A stretch of 64,000 nt of DNA from Acinetobacter calcoaceticus DSM 30006 = CIP 81.8 (GTDB lineage Bacteria; Pseudomonadota; Gammaproteobacteria; Pseudomonadales; Moraxellaceae), in NCBI RefSeq assembly GCF_000368965.1, contig NZ_KB849780.1:370135-434134 (forward strand), in the 5' to 3' direction. This document shows, in pieces, positions 9,427 through 18,039 of the stretch; position 1 is the stretch's first letter, and each line of letters starts with the position of its first letter. The notes below the pieces were generated by a model. It ran no database searches. It was given only the letters and a program-made list of their open reading frames with translations, and was not told the origin of the DNA. The position numbers and the translations under genes are program-made.

Positions 9427-9786
9427 ATGAATATGCTTAAAGTAATGTTGTTGACTGCTGGTATGGCTACTGCTGGCATAGTTGTAGCGAATACACCAGT
9501 GAATCAGGCTGCAATTGCGCCGGCAACTGTCACCACGGTAAAACAGGCATTAACGGCTAAAGATAGTACACCGATAAAATTACATGGTCAGGTTGTAAAA
9601 TCTTTAGGTGATGAAAAATATCAATTTCGTGACAAGACAGGTAGCATTACAGTTGATGTAGATGATGAACTTTGGCAAGGTCGTCCTATTTCACCAAATA
9701 CAAATGTAACTTTAATTGGTGAAGTAGACATTGATTATAAACCTTTAAAACGCGTCGAAATTGATGTGGATCAAGTTCAGTTTTAA
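9427..9786 (+). CDS. YgiW/YdeI-type BOF (bacterial OB-fold) periplasmic protein
   Basis: This 119-residue protein has a signal peptide (residues 1 to about 22, cut near VVAN) and a C-terminal OB fold with the family pattern LHGQVVKSLGDEKYQFRDKTG, VDVDDELW and NVTLIGEVD. BOF proteins bind ligands in the periplasm and are tied to stress tolerance. Genes of this family often precede qseBC, as here, although a terminator separates the two. The family is secure; the ligand is not known. Confidence 0.85.
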   Translation: MNMLKVMLLTAGMATAGIVVANTPVNQAAIAPATVTTVKQALTAKDSTPIKLHGQVVKSLGDEKYQFRDKTGSITVDVDDELWQGRPISPNTNVTLIGEVDIDYKPLKRVEIDVDQVQF

Positions 9787-9812
9787 TTAATAATCTTAGA
9801 TGTATTGCCTTT

Positions 9813-9846
9813 AGCCGCATTTTAATAATGCGGCTTTGCTTTTTCT
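9813..9846 (+). terminator. Rho-independent terminator after the BOF gene
   Basis: An 8-bp stem (9813-9820 with 9828-9835) is followed by a T-rich tract. It separates the BOF gene from the two-component system, so the latter probably has its own promoter or is reached by read-through. Confidence 0.8.
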
Positions 9847-9891
9847 AGAAAGGCTTGGCAAGATCAAATCAGGATATAACAGGAAAAATAG

Positions 9892-10554
9892 ATGAGAATT
9901 TTGCTTGCAGAAGATGATCGCTCTCAAGCTGAAAGTATTCAATCTTGGCTAGAGTTAGACGGTTATCAGGTAGATTGGGTAGAAAGAGGCGATTATGCGC
10001 TTACGGCAATCGAGCAGCATGACTATGACTGTATTTTGCTTGATCGGGGGCTGCCTCAACTGGCTGGTGAAAAAGTTTTAACAACGATCCGCCATAAACA
10101 AAAAAATGTTCCTGTTATTTTTATTACAGCTCGTGACAGTATTCATGACCGAGTAGAAGGACTAGATTTAGGTGCAAATGATTATTTGGTTAAGCCTTTT
10201 AGCTTAGAAGAGCTATCTGCTCGAATCCGCGCTCAATTACGCAAGCAAACGTTGAGTCAGCAATCGGTTTTAACATGGGGCGATCTGCAACTCGATACAC
10301 AAGCAAAAGTTGTATCATGTGCTGGCAAGTCCATTGATTTAACAGCAAAAGAGTTCCAAATATTACGTAAGCTTATGGTTCATCCTGAGCATATTATTAC
10401 ACGTGATCAATTAGAAGAAGCACTCTATGCATGGGGTGAGGAAATTGAAAGTAACGCGATAGAAGTATTTATTTATCAGCTTCGAAAAAAAATCGGAAGT
10501 AGCAGCATTAAAACCATACGGGGGTTAGGCTACCGTATGGGAGACTTAAAATGA
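9892..10554 (+). CDS. qseB: OmpR/PhoB-family response regulator, QseB-like
   Basis: A 220-residue two-domain regulator. The receiver has acidic residues EDD at 7-9, the phospho-acceptor Asp51 (LLDRGLP), the conserved Thr in FITA near 82 and Lys in LVKPF near 101. The C-terminal winged helix (about 125-218) ends with the KIGSSSIKTIRGLGYRM pattern. Its stop overlaps the start of the kinase gene by 4 bp (ATGA), indicating translational coupling. The upstream BOF gene supports a QseB assignment. PmrA was considered, but no pmrC is present and the N-terminus does not match. Confidence 0.85.
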   Translation: MRILLAEDDRSQAESIQSWLELDGYQVDWVERGDYALTAIEQHDYDCILLDRGLPQLAGEKVLTTIRHKQKNVPVIFITARDSIHDRVEGLDLGANDYLVKPFSLEELSARIRAQLRKQTLSQQSVLTWGDLQLDTQAKVVSCAGKSIDLTAKEFQILRKLMVHPEHIITRDQLEEALYAWGEEIESNAIEVFIYQLRKKIGSSSIKTIRGLGYRMGDLK

Positions 10555-11891
10555 AATCTAATCGCTCATCTTTACAGTCGCAACTGGTTAAAACCACGAT
10601 GTGGAGTAGTGTCGTGGTGGGCTTGCTGGCTTTAAGCTTACTCACCATATTTTCTGTTTATCACAACATGTCAGTGCAAGACGAAATCATGGATGAAATT
10701 TCAGATACTTTGCTGGTTTCAGATCTTTCTCAATACTCCATGAAACAGTTTGACGAGCTCAGTGATGAATTTGACATTCAGTATGAGTTATTAGACACAG
10801 GCCAAGTACTTACTCATTCTCATAGCTATCAGCATGAGCTTTTTGAACAAGACAACTTATCAGAAGGTTTTTCATATTTTTGGTTTGATGGTCAATTATG
10901 GCGTAGTCTGGCTACACAGCAAGAAGACTCCCAACTTCAAGTTGAAGTCTTTCAGCCAATGAGTACACGTGTTGAAGAAGTACTCAAAGCACTTGCAGGT
11001 TATAGTGGCCTTATGGTGTTGTTCTGGCTACTACAATGGGTCATTGTAAGTTGGCGTACGGAGCAACAATTGGCTGCGCTAAATTTACTTTCTAAACGTA
11101 TTGCTCAAAAAACAGCATCAAATTTAGAACCTATTCAAGACCCAGATGTCATTACAGAAATTCAACCTGTGATTGATGCTTTAAATCAATTACTCGCAAG
11201 GCTGCAAAGGGCATTAGTCGCAGAACAGCGTTTTACCGCAGATGCTTCTCATGAGCTGCGTTCGCCATTATCTGCTATAAAAATGCGCCTTCAGGTTTTA
11301 CAGCGTAAATATCAACATGTTCCAGAGCTGCATCAAGACTTTGAACGTATACAAGAAGACGTTTCTAGAAGTACCAAAATACTTGAAAATTTACTCCTTC
11401 TCGCTCGATTGGAACCCAATGAAGCAGAGCAGCCACAACTTCCTAAGACAGTTATCGATTTAAATTATTTATTGGCCAGAGTTATTGAAACTGTAAATTT
11501 AGATGCGAAAGCTAAACAAATGTTGATAAAGACAAATACCTTATCGACAGAAACTAAAACATTTGCGAATGAAGAATTACTCTTTATTGCTTTTAGAAAT
11601 TTATTTGATAATGCCATTCGTTATAGCCCGACTTTAGGTTCTATTCATGTTGAGATTAGTCAGCATGAACAGCAAATTAAGGTCTCCATTGAAGATACGG
11701 GAAATGGGGTAGATGACGAAGTGCTATTACGTTTAGGGCAGCGTTTTTTTCGGGTGTTGGGTACACAGCAGCAAGGTTCAGGGTTGGGAATTTCGATTAC
11801 ACGAAAAATTATTGAATTGCATAATGGTGAATTACATTTTATGCATGCTGAACAGGGTGGCTTGAGGATGGAGGTTAATCTACCTTTATAA
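10551..11891 (+). CDS. qseC: Two-component sensor histidine kinase, QseC-like
   Basis: A 446-residue inner-membrane kinase with two membrane segments (about residues 17-38 and 144-166) flanking a periplasmic sensor region of about 105 residues. The phospho-acceptor His234 lies in the ASHELRSPLSAIK motif. The N box (DNAIRYSP), the DTGNGV G1 box and the GSGLGISI G2 box follow. It should phosphorylate the coupled response regulator. The stimulus cannot be told from sequence; in enterobacteria QseC senses catecholamines and autoinducer, but that should not be assumed here. Confidence 0.85.
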   Translation: MKSNRSSLQSQLVKTTMWSSVVVGLLALSLLTIFSVYHNMSVQDEIMDEISDTLLVSDLSQYSMKQFDELSDEFDIQYELLDTGQVLTHSHSYQHELFEQDNLSEGFSYFWFDGQLWRSLATQQEDSQLQVEVFQPMSTRVEEVLKALAGYSGLMVLFWLLQWVIVSWRTEQQLAALNLLSKRIAQKTASNLEPIQDPDVITEIQPVIDALNQLLARLQRALVAEQRFTADASHELRSPLSAIKMRLQVLQRKYQHVPELHQDFERIQEDVSRSTKILENLLLLARLEPNEAEQPQLPKTVIDLNYLLARVIETVNLDAKAKQMLIKTNTLSTETKTFANEELLFIAFRNLFDNAIRYSPTLGSIHVEISQHEQQIKVSIEDTGNGVDDEVLLRLGQRFFRVLGTQQQGSGLGISITRKIIELHNGELHFMHAEQGGLRMEVNLPL

Positions 11892-11927
11892 AAAAATAGC
11901 ATGGTTACCCATGCTATCCATTTTTTG
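11890..11927. terminator. Bidirectional terminator between qseC and hemP
   Basis: A 9-bp stem (11896-11904 with 11909-11917), a 4-nt loop, A-run before and T-run after. It can serve both converging transcripts. Confidence 0.85.
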
Positions 11928-11963
11928 TTTTCCCACGAATATTATTGAAACGCGAGTGTATTT

Positions 11964-12134
11964 TTATTTAGTTAAAATTAGACGATTATTGCGAGTGAGG
12001 CGTAAACGATATTCCTCGCCAGCATGCATAATGCGGATTTCACGGCCTAATGCAAAGAGGTTGTTAGAATGTAACATTGGTAAGGCATGAGCTGTTTCAT
12101 TGTTACGGGTAAATAAGCTAAAAGGTGCGTTCAT
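11964..12134 (-). CDS. hemP: Hemin uptake protein HemP
   Basis: A 56-residue protein whose C-terminal half matches the HemP family closely: REIRIMHAGEEYRLRLTRN then RLILTK. HemP is a small iron-regulated protein found with haem-uptake genes; work in other bacteria suggests it promotes expression of the haem receptor. I chose the ATG at 12134 because GGAG lies 8 bp upstream; a longer frame to 12278 runs through the Fur box and has no homology. A near-perfect Fur site lies 33 bp upstream, so it is expected to be induced when iron is low. No haem receptor gene adjoins it. Confidence 0.88.
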   Translation of the reverse strand: MNAPFSLFTRNNETAHALPMLHSNNLFALGREIRIMHAGEEYRLRLTRNNRLILTK

Positions 12135-12166
12135 TTGTTGTGCTCCGTGGTATGTTCTTGAACGAT

Positions 12167-12185
12167 TTAAATGATAATCATTATC
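12167..12185. promoter_or_regulatory. Fur box upstream of hemP
   Basis: The 19-bp site matches the Fur consensus at 16 positions, with the core ATGATAATCATTATC intact. It sits between hemP and the divergent Nudix gene, so iron-bound Fur should repress hemP and could also affect the Nudix gene. Confidence 0.85.
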
Positions 12186-12270
12186 GAATAGGTCTGTCAA
12201 TGAGATTTTTAAAATTTTATAAAATGATAAAATTTGCTTACACTTGAGAAAAGTTTTAGAGAGTAAAAAG

Positions 12271-13173
12271 ATGCCCAAACCAATAGTCGATGTCGCTATA
12301 GCAATCTTGATCCATCGTGGAAAAATATTAGTAGGATGGCGCGGGGAGCAGCAGCATCAAGGTGGAAAGCATGAGTTTCCAGGAGGAAAGGTTGAGCAGG
12401 GTGAAACACCAGAAGAAGCCTGCCGCCGTGAAATCTATGAAGAAGTGGGTATTGGTTTAAAAAATTGGCATCAGTTTGATTATATTCACCATGAATATGA
12501 CGACATTATTGTCAATTTACATTTATTCCATAGTTATGTGCCTGATGAACTATTAAATCTTATTCATCAGCCATGGGCGTGGTATACACGGGAACAGTTA
12601 CTTCATTTAAACTTTCCAAAAGCCAATAAAGACATCATAAAACGACTTTATTGGCCTCATCTCATCAAAATTAGCAATATGCTTTCAACAGTAGAAAGCA
12701 GTGATGCTTTATTGTATTGGCGTATAGAAGAAGCTGATGCTGATCAGAGATATTTAGAACAATTAAGTGCTTTAGATGAAAATCAGTTATCAAACTTAAT
12801 TATTAATACAGATATCTGGCAGCAATTAAGCTCTGAGTTAAAAAAGCAGATTAAGACCGTTCATTTAAAACAATCTCAGCTCATGAATTTGCATAAAGGC
12901 GATTTGACAGTAGGCTTACGTTATATTGCCGCTTGTCATGATGCAGTTTCTTTAAGGCAGGCTGAGCAGATTGGTTGTGATGCTGTTTTTATTAGTCCTG
13001 TAAAACCGACAGCGACTCATCCAGAAGCCTTGGCATTAGGTTGGGAACGTTTTGCTGATCTAGCCCAAAATAGCCAGATTCCGGTTTTTGCATTGGGAGG
13101 AGTGCATCCTGATGATTTAGCTACTGCACAACAGCATGGTGCATATGGCTTAGCAGGTATTCGTAATTTCTAA
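12271..13173 (+). CDS. Nudix hydrolase (MutT-like) fused to a thiamine-phosphate-synthase-like domain
   Basis: A 300-residue two-domain protein. Residues 1-130 hold a complete Nudix box (GGKVEQGETPEEACRREIYEEVG, about 36-58) in MutT-like context, predicted to remove 8-oxo-dGTP or a related nucleotide. Residues 160-300 resemble ThiE/TenI barrels, with GLRYIAACHD, CDAVFISPVKPT and PVFALGGVHPDD. This domain order is known in Pseudomonas and Acinetobacter MutT proteins; whether the second domain is catalytic is unclear. The ATG at 12271 has AGAGAG upstream and starts at the Nudix homology, so it is preferred to the TTG at 12244. It is divergent from hemP. Confidence 0.87.
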   Translation: MPKPIVDVAIAILIHRGKILVGWRGEQQHQGGKHEFPGGKVEQGETPEEACRREIYEEVGIGLKNWHQFDYIHHEYDDIIVNLHLFHSYVPDELLNLIHQPWAWYTREQLLHLNFPKANKDIIKRLYWPHLIKISNMLSTVESSDALLYWRIEEADADQRYLEQLSALDENQLSNLIINTDIWQQLSSELKKQIKTVHLKQSQLMNLHKGDLTVGLRYIAACHDAVSLRQAEQIGCDAVFISPVKPTATHPEALALGWERFADLAQNSQIPVFALGGVHPDDLATAQQHGAYGLAGIRNF

Positions 13174-13179
13174 TAAGAA

Positions 13180-13218
13180 AATAGAAAAGCATTAAAAGCT
13201 AGAGAGCTTTTAATGCTT
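13180..13218 (-). terminator. Terminator overlapping the end of the TPR lipoprotein gene
   Basis: A perfect 14-bp stem (13187-13200 with 13205-13218) with a 4-nt loop. On the minus strand it is followed by a T-rich tract. It overlaps the last codons and the stop of the lipoprotein gene at 13199. On the plus strand the T-run is missing. Confidence 0.75.
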
Positions 13219-13750
13219 GTTGCGCTTCTTGAACAGTTTTTTGATTATTGCGTTGTTGTCCAGCTTTTAAGATGGTCAACCAAAGTTGCTTTTTCATGGC
13301 CTGACTTTGAGCAAAACTTAAACCACGTCGTGCTAGAGACTCGGCATTAGAATATTGCTGTTTATGATTTGCCGTAAGGGCAAGGAATAGATATGTTTCT
13401 GCGGCTTGTGGTGCTAAACGCTGTGCTTGGAGTGCATAGCGTTCAGCTTCTGACCATTGCTGATTTTTGTATGCCTGTTGGGTTTTCTGCATTAAGACTT
13501 TAAATGCAGGTAATTGGCTTCCATCATCATTAAAGCGTTGCGGCTTTTTCTGCTGAGGAACAATAACCTGCAAGTTCTTGCGGTGAATTTCCGGATGATC
13601 ATAAGGCGTAATTTTTACACCCGATGGAGTTTCCGTGCTCTTTTTCGCTGGTGGAGCAGGTGCTTTGTCTTTGGAGCCAGATTGATCAGGCAAAGTTGTA
13701 CAGCCGACCATAAGTACAGCACCAATATAAAAAACACCTTTCTTCAACAT
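13199..13750 (-). CDS. TPR lipoprotein, candidate PBP1b activator (LpoP-like)
   Basis: A 183-residue lipoprotein. The signal peptide ends in a lipobox (VGC, Cys at about residue 17), followed by a Pro/Lys-rich linker (about 25-75) and two or three tetratricopeptide repeats (about 85-180; AYKNQQWSEAERYALQAQ and YSNAESLARRGLSFA). Its start lies 21 bp after the PBP1b stop on the same strand, so the two are likely one operon. In Pseudomonas a TPR lipoprotein called LpoP, encoded next to PBP1b, activates it; gene order, domain plan and lipidation here fit that. The function is inferred from this arrangement. Confidence 0.72.
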   Translation of the reverse strand: MLKKGVFYIGAVLMVGCTTLPDQSGSKDKAPAPPAKKSTETPSGVKITPYDHPEIHRKNLQVIVPQQKKPQRFNDDGSQLPAFKVLMQKTQQAYKNQQWSEAERYALQAQRLAPQAAETYLFLALTANHKQQYSNAESLARRGLSFAQSQAMKKQLWLTILKAGQQRNNQKTVQEAQQALKAL

Positions 13751-13771
13751 ATCCTACTTTCCTGTTAACGC

Positions 13772-16168
13772 TTAGTTGTTATAACTACCACTTGAAATGA
13801 CTCGTGTGTTATTTGACAGATCTTGTTGCATCTGGCTTTCACTTTCACGAATATAACTGTCGGTATTATCATCTTGAGCGTCGGGCGTTGTGTTATCACT
13901 TTGTGGCGTATATGTTGGATCAACTTGATAATACGGTGCTCCACATGGCGTAGCACGGTGCGGAACTGTATGCGTTAGCATCGGAATATACATAGCACCA
14001 TCACAAGCCTGAGCAGATAAATCACCCGTTGCACGATCAATCCACTGCCACTGTACAGTGTCTGGTTGACGTATATTCACAGGAGTTTGACGTAATTGCT
14101 TCATCACATTAATCCATACTGGCAATGCACCAGATGAACCTGTTAATCCTGTTACTTTGTTGTCATCTAAACCTAACCAAACTACAGCAACGTGATTACC
14201 TGAGTAACCTGCAAACCATGAATCACGTGTATCGTTAGTCGTACCTGATTTACCTGCCAATTTTAAAGCTGGAGATAAGCTGCTATAAGCTGCACGACCA
14301 GTACCTGAAGACATCACCTGTTGTAGGCCATAATTCATGATATAGCCGACAGAAGGATCAATCGTTTGTTGAACATTAAGGCCATAACGGTCAAGCAGAC
14401 GACCATTCGCGTCTACGACAGATCGAATCGCACGAGTTGGATATTTAAAACCGCCTGTAGCGAAGTTTTCATAAATTCCAAGTACTTCCATTGGTGACAT
14501 ATTGACTGCCCCAAGGAAAATAGAAGGGTAGGCAGGAATCGTTGATTCAACACCAAATTTTCTTAAATTATTAGTAAAAGTAGATAAACCAAACTCTTGA
14601 CCCATGCGTACAGCAGATAAGTTATATGAATTTGCTAATGCTTCACTCAGACTGACTACACCATGTCCACCGCCACTATAGTTTTTAGGTGTCCAGCTTT
14701 TACCACCGTCTACAGGAACACTGATTGGTGCATCTTCAATTTGGCTTGCCCAGTTATAACGTCCAGATTCAATAGCACTTAAATAAATCACAGGTTTCAA
14801 TAAAGAACCGACTTGACGTTTCGCATCTAAAGCACGGTTAAAACCAGTAAAGTCTTGTGTAGAACCAACGGCTGCAACTAACTCGCCATTTTCAGGATGT
14901 GCAATCAGTACAGCCCCTTGTAAGTTTTTCAAACGCGCTGGATTACTGTTAGCTAAACGGTCTACTGAAGCTTTAAAAGCATTTTGGACTTGAGTTTGAG
15001 TAATTGGATCTAAGGTCGTAAAAATACGTAATCCCTGATTGGTTAAATCACTTTCTTGATACTCTGTACGTAATTGACGACGTACAATATCTAAAAAGTC
15101 TGGGAATTTTGCAGGCCCTAAACTTGGTTTACTTAACACATTTAAAGGACGTGCAATTTCATCTTCATATTCAGCTTGAGTTAAATAACCCATCACACGC
15201 ATATTATTTAACACAGTATCGCGGCGTTTTTTTGCACCTTCAGGGTTTTTCCAAGGGTTATATAAAGAAGGGCCTTGAACGAGTCCAACTAAATAAGCTT
15301 GTTGTGCAACACTGAGTTCACGTAGCGGCAGGCCGAAATAAAATTGTGAAGCCAAACCATAACCATTAATTGAATAGCTACCATTTTGGCCCAGATTCAC
15401 TTCATTTAAATACGCTTCTAAAATTTCATCTTTGCTGTAATGCAGTTCGATGAGTAAAGCCATTAATGCTTCATTGACTTTACGTTTTAGTGTGCGTTCA
15501 GGGGTGAGATAGAAGTTTTTAACTAATTGTTGAGTCAGGGTTGAGCCACCTTGACGTTTTCCACCAGTAACATTACTGACCAATGCACGAGCTGTACCGC
15601 GAATTGAAATACCATGATGATGATAAAAATTGCGGTCTTCTGTAGAAATTAAAGCTTCAATGAGTGGTTTAGGGACATTATTCAGTTTAATGAGTACACG
15701 GTCTTCATTGTGTTGAGGATAAATTCCTCCAATGAGTAGCGGTTCTAAGCGTGCAACGCCGGTTGAAGACGGTTTAGTACTTCTAACTTCAACAACTTGA
15801 TCATTTGCAAAACTTAACTCTAAGACTTGTTCTGGTTCAACGCTGTCACCGTAGTCAAAACCACGTGTGTGGATATACATATTGCTGCCTTGAGCAACAT
15901 AGCTTCCAGACTTGTCATAATTACTTGAAGTTTTGTAACCCAATAGCTTTAATTCTTGAGTGAAATTTGCTTGAGAAATAGGCGCGTTGTTATAAATTTC
16001 CAAAGGTCGTGCAAACACTTTGGCAGGAATATCCCACCGCTGTCCTTCAAATTTTTCACGGATAATATTATCTAAACGAATCAGATAGATACTAAGAGCA
16101 ATAAAAGCACCAATGACCAAAATGGAAAAGATTAGTGCAAAGAAACCGATACCACGTTCAAACTTCAT
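13772..16168 (-). CDS. mrcB: Penicillin-binding protein 1b, bifunctional peptidoglycan synthase
   Basis: A 798-residue class A PBP. It has an N-terminal membrane anchor (about residues 8-30), a glycosyltransferase domain with the EDRNFYHHHG motif near 180 and RKVNEALMALLIE near 235, and a transpeptidase domain. There the catalytic serine sits in SLLK near residue 450, the SxN motif in SYN near 520, and KSGT near 638. It builds and crosslinks cell-wall glycan in the periplasm and is a beta-lactam target. The in-frame TTG at 16201 gives 11 extra residues; the ATG at 16168 is the better start. C-terminal residues from about 745 are Asp/Ser/Asn-rich and probably disordered. Confidence 0.93.
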   Translation of the reverse strand: MKFERGIGFFALIFSILVIGAFIALSIYLIRLDNIIREKFEGQRWDIPAKVFARPLEIYNNAPISQANFTQELKLLGYKTSSNYDKSGSYVAQGSNMYIHTRGFDYGDSVEPEQVLELSFANDQVVEVRSTKPSSTGVARLEPLLIGGIYPQHNEDRVLIKLNNVPKPLIEALISTEDRNFYHHHGISIRGTARALVSNVTGGKRQGGSTLTQQLVKNFYLTPERTLKRKVNEALMALLIELHYSKDEILEAYLNEVNLGQNGSYSINGYGLASQFYFGLPLRELSVAQQAYLVGLVQGPSLYNPWKNPEGAKKRRDTVLNNMRVMGYLTQAEYEDEIARPLNVLSKPSLGPAKFPDFLDIVRRQLRTEYQESDLTNQGLRIFTTLDPITQTQVQNAFKASVDRLANSNPARLKNLQGAVLIAHPENGELVAAVGSTQDFTGFNRALDAKRQVGSLLKPVIYLSAIESGRYNWASQIEDAPISVPVDGGKSWTPKNYSGGGHGVVSLSEALANSYNLSAVRMGQEFGLSTFTNNLRKFGVESTIPAYPSIFLGAVNMSPMEVLGIYENFATGGFKYPTRAIRSVVDANGRLLDRYGLNVQQTIDPSVGYIMNYGLQQVMSSGTGRAAYSSLSPALKLAGKSGTTNDTRDSWFAGYSGNHVAVVWLGLDDNKVTGLTGSSGALPVWINVMKQLRQTPVNIRQPDTVQWQWIDRATGDLSAQACDGAMYIPMLTHTVPHRATPCGAPYYQVDPTYTPQSDNTTPDAQDDNTDSYIRESESQMQQDLSNNTRVISSGSYNN

Positions 16169-16353
16169 AAAAATGAGATAAAACCCTAACAATGCCTGCA
16201 ATGATGCGATAGCTTGTCATCAATTTGCAATGATAAAACTGTGAATAATTGGAAAACTTAGATTGAATTTTACAGCATCTTGTAGTTATGTTTTTTTAAA
16301 TTAATCGGGTTAATGTTATTATATGCGAGTATCGCAGCGGAGCTTACTCATTC

Positions 16354-17262
16354 GTGCAAATTTCACATAAGTCCTTCAGAAACGTCGGGTTAATCGGTCG
16401 ACCAGATAAATCATCAGTTGTAGAAACACTATGTTTAATTCATGATCATTTATTGAACTTAGGTTTGAACCCCATTTTTGATCAGGAAACAGCCGAATTA
16501 GTGCCTTATGATCATGCACAGATAGTAAGCCGTCATCTATTAGGTGAAGTTGCTGATTTAGTTATTGTGGTTGGAGGCGATGGTTCTCTACTCCATGCAG
16601 CAAGAGCATTGGTCCGTTATAATACCCCTGTTATTGGCATTAACCGTGGGCGATTAGGTTTTTTAACTGATATCAAACCTTCAGAAGCGATTTTTAAACT
16701 TGACCAAGTGCTTCAAGGTCATTTCCAGCTTGATCGCCGTTTCTTACTTGAAATGGAAGTACGAACAAATGGCGAAGTTATTTATGATGCAATCGCTTTA
16801 AATGATGTCGTTTTGCATTCGGGTAAGTCCGTCCATATGATTGACTTTGAACTCAACATTGATGGTCAATATGTTTATCGTCAGCATAGTGATGGTTTAA
16901 TTGTTTCTACTCCAACTGGATCAACGGCTTATGCGTTGTCAGGTGGTGGACCAATTTTACATCCAAGTATGGATGCGATTGCATTAGTTCCAATGCATCC
17001 CCATACATTGTCATCACGTCCCATCGTAGTCGGTGGTCAGAGTGAAATTAAAATCGTTATTCGCGAAAATCGGGTGTTACCGATGGTGAGTGCTGATGGA
17101 CAACATAGCATATCGCTGAATGTTGGAGATAGTTTACACATCCGCAAACATCCATTTAAACTAAGTTTATTGCATCCACCAGGTTATGATTTCTATATGG
17201 CCTGCCGTACCAAACTTGGTTGGAACCAAGATTTTGAATCTTTTCAAAGAGATGAATCATGA
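16354..17262 (+). CDS. nadK: NAD+ kinase
   Basis: A 302-residue ATP-dependent NAD kinase, the cytoplasmic source of NADP+. The GGDGS motif is near residue 74 and the second conserved region, TPTGSTAYALSGGGP, near 188-202. A NRGRLGFLTD stretch near 105 is also typical. Translation appears to start at a GTG with only a distant GGAG-like site. The gene is divergent from mrcB and overlaps the next gene by 4 bp (ATGA). Confidence 0.94.
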   Translation: MQISHKSFRNVGLIGRPDKSSVVETLCLIHDHLLNLGLNPIFDQETAELVPYDHAQIVSRHLLGEVADLVIVVGGDGSLLHAARALVRYNTPVIGINRGRLGFLTDIKPSEAIFKLDQVLQGHFQLDRRFLLEMEVRTNGEVIYDAIALNDVVLHSGKSVHMIDFELNIDGQYVYRQHSDGLIVSTPTGSTAYALSGGGPILHPSMDAIALVPMHPHTLSSRPIVVGGQSEIKIVIRENRVLPMVSADGQHSISLNVGDSLHIRKHPFKLSLLHPPGYDFYMACRTKLGWNQDFESFQRDES

Positions 17263-17531
17263 ATATTGAACAAATGCTATCTGTTTTAAACCCTGAAATT
17301 GTAGAGCGTTTAAAAACAGCAGTAGAAATTGGTAAATGGCCAAATGGCGTTGTTTTAACAAAAGAGCAGCGTGAGACTTGTATGCAAGCTGTTATCGCTT
17401 GGGAGTTGAAAAACTTACCAGAAGAACAGCGTAGCGGCTATATTGACCGTGGTACGAAAGAGGAAGGTGAAGAGTGTGATGATGATCATCACAAGCATGA
17501 GCCAGAATTTAAGCCAATTCGTTTTGTTTAA
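17259..17531 (+). CDS. DUF1315 (YeaC-like) family protein
   Basis: A 90-residue soluble protein. The N-terminal two thirds (MNIEQMLSVLNPEIVERLK, then GKWPNGVVLTKEQRETCMQA) match the DUF1315/YeaC family; the tail is acidic and His-rich (EECDDDHHKHEPE) and might bind metal. The function is unknown. It is translationally coupled to nadK through an ATGA overlap and followed by a terminator. Confidence 0.8.
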   Translation: MNIEQMLSVLNPEIVERLKTAVEIGKWPNGVVLTKEQRETCMQAVIAWELKNLPEEQRSGYIDRGTKEEGEECDDDHHKHEPEFKPIRFV

Positions 17532-17537
17532 TTTAAG

Positions 17538-17565
17538 AAGCTCAGTGATTACTGGGCTTTTTTTA
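17538..17565 (+). terminator. Rho-independent terminator after nadK-DUF1315
   Basis: An 8-bp stem with one G-T pair (17538-17545 with 17552-17559) followed by a T-run. Confidence 0.8.
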
Positions 17566-17593
17566 TGTTTATCAAAATATAATAAAGAATCCT

Positions 17594-18001
17594 ATGAAAC
17601 GTTTAAAACCTATTTACGTACTATTATTTCTAATATTGTTTAGTGGTGCTGCATTCGCCAAACAACCGATTGAATGTTTACTCAACGTGAAGGTTGTTGC
17701 GAGTCGGAAATACACTTCACCTCAAGCTAAATATACAAGTATAAAGAACGACGGTTATCCCATGTTATTGATTGGGATTCAGGTGCTGGAGTCGCAAACA
17801 ATACGAAGCTCCCAAAAGATCAAAGCGCATCATTTATATTGTAAGACACTTATTGGTCAACAACGAGATGCTTATCTTTCGGGTTCCTACGATTCTAATA
17901 AGATTACAATCAAAATAGGTGATCACTTGAAACTAAGAAATATTCATTCTTCAGGTCAGGAATATCCATTTTGGCCAGATTTTTATTATATTGAACCTTA
18001 A
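17594..18001 (+). CDS. Hypothetical secreted protein
   Basis: A 135-residue protein with a clear signal peptide (positive MKRLK, hydrophobic core, AFA cut near residue 22). The mature part is basic, with two cysteines (CLLNVK and YCKTLIG) that could form a disulfide. I do not recognise a family. It stands alone between the nadK terminator and the converging YbiB-like gene, so it is probably monocistronic and periplasmic. Confidence 0.65.
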   Translation: MKRLKPIYVLLFLILFSGAAFAKQPIECLLNVKVVASRKYTSPQAKYTSIKNDGYPMLLIGIQVLESQTIRSSQKIKAHHLYCKTLIGQQRDAYLSGSYDSNKITIKIGDHLKLRNIHSSGQEYPFWPDFYYIEP

Positions 18002-18002
18002 A

Positions 18003-18029
18003 ACCAAGGCTATCCGATATAACCTTGGT
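18003..18029 (-). terminator. Hairpin between convergent genes, probable YbiB-gene terminator
   Basis: A 7-bp stem (18003-18009 with 18023-18029) with a 13-nt loop. A short T-run follows it on the minus strand only. Confidence 0.5.
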
Positions 18030-18039
18030 CATTCATATA

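Noticed and set aside
9892..11891. PmrAB polymyxin-resistance two-component system
   Set aside because: The gene before the regulator is a BOF protein and not the phosphoethanolamine transferase pmrC, and the regulator's N-terminus does not match PmrA.
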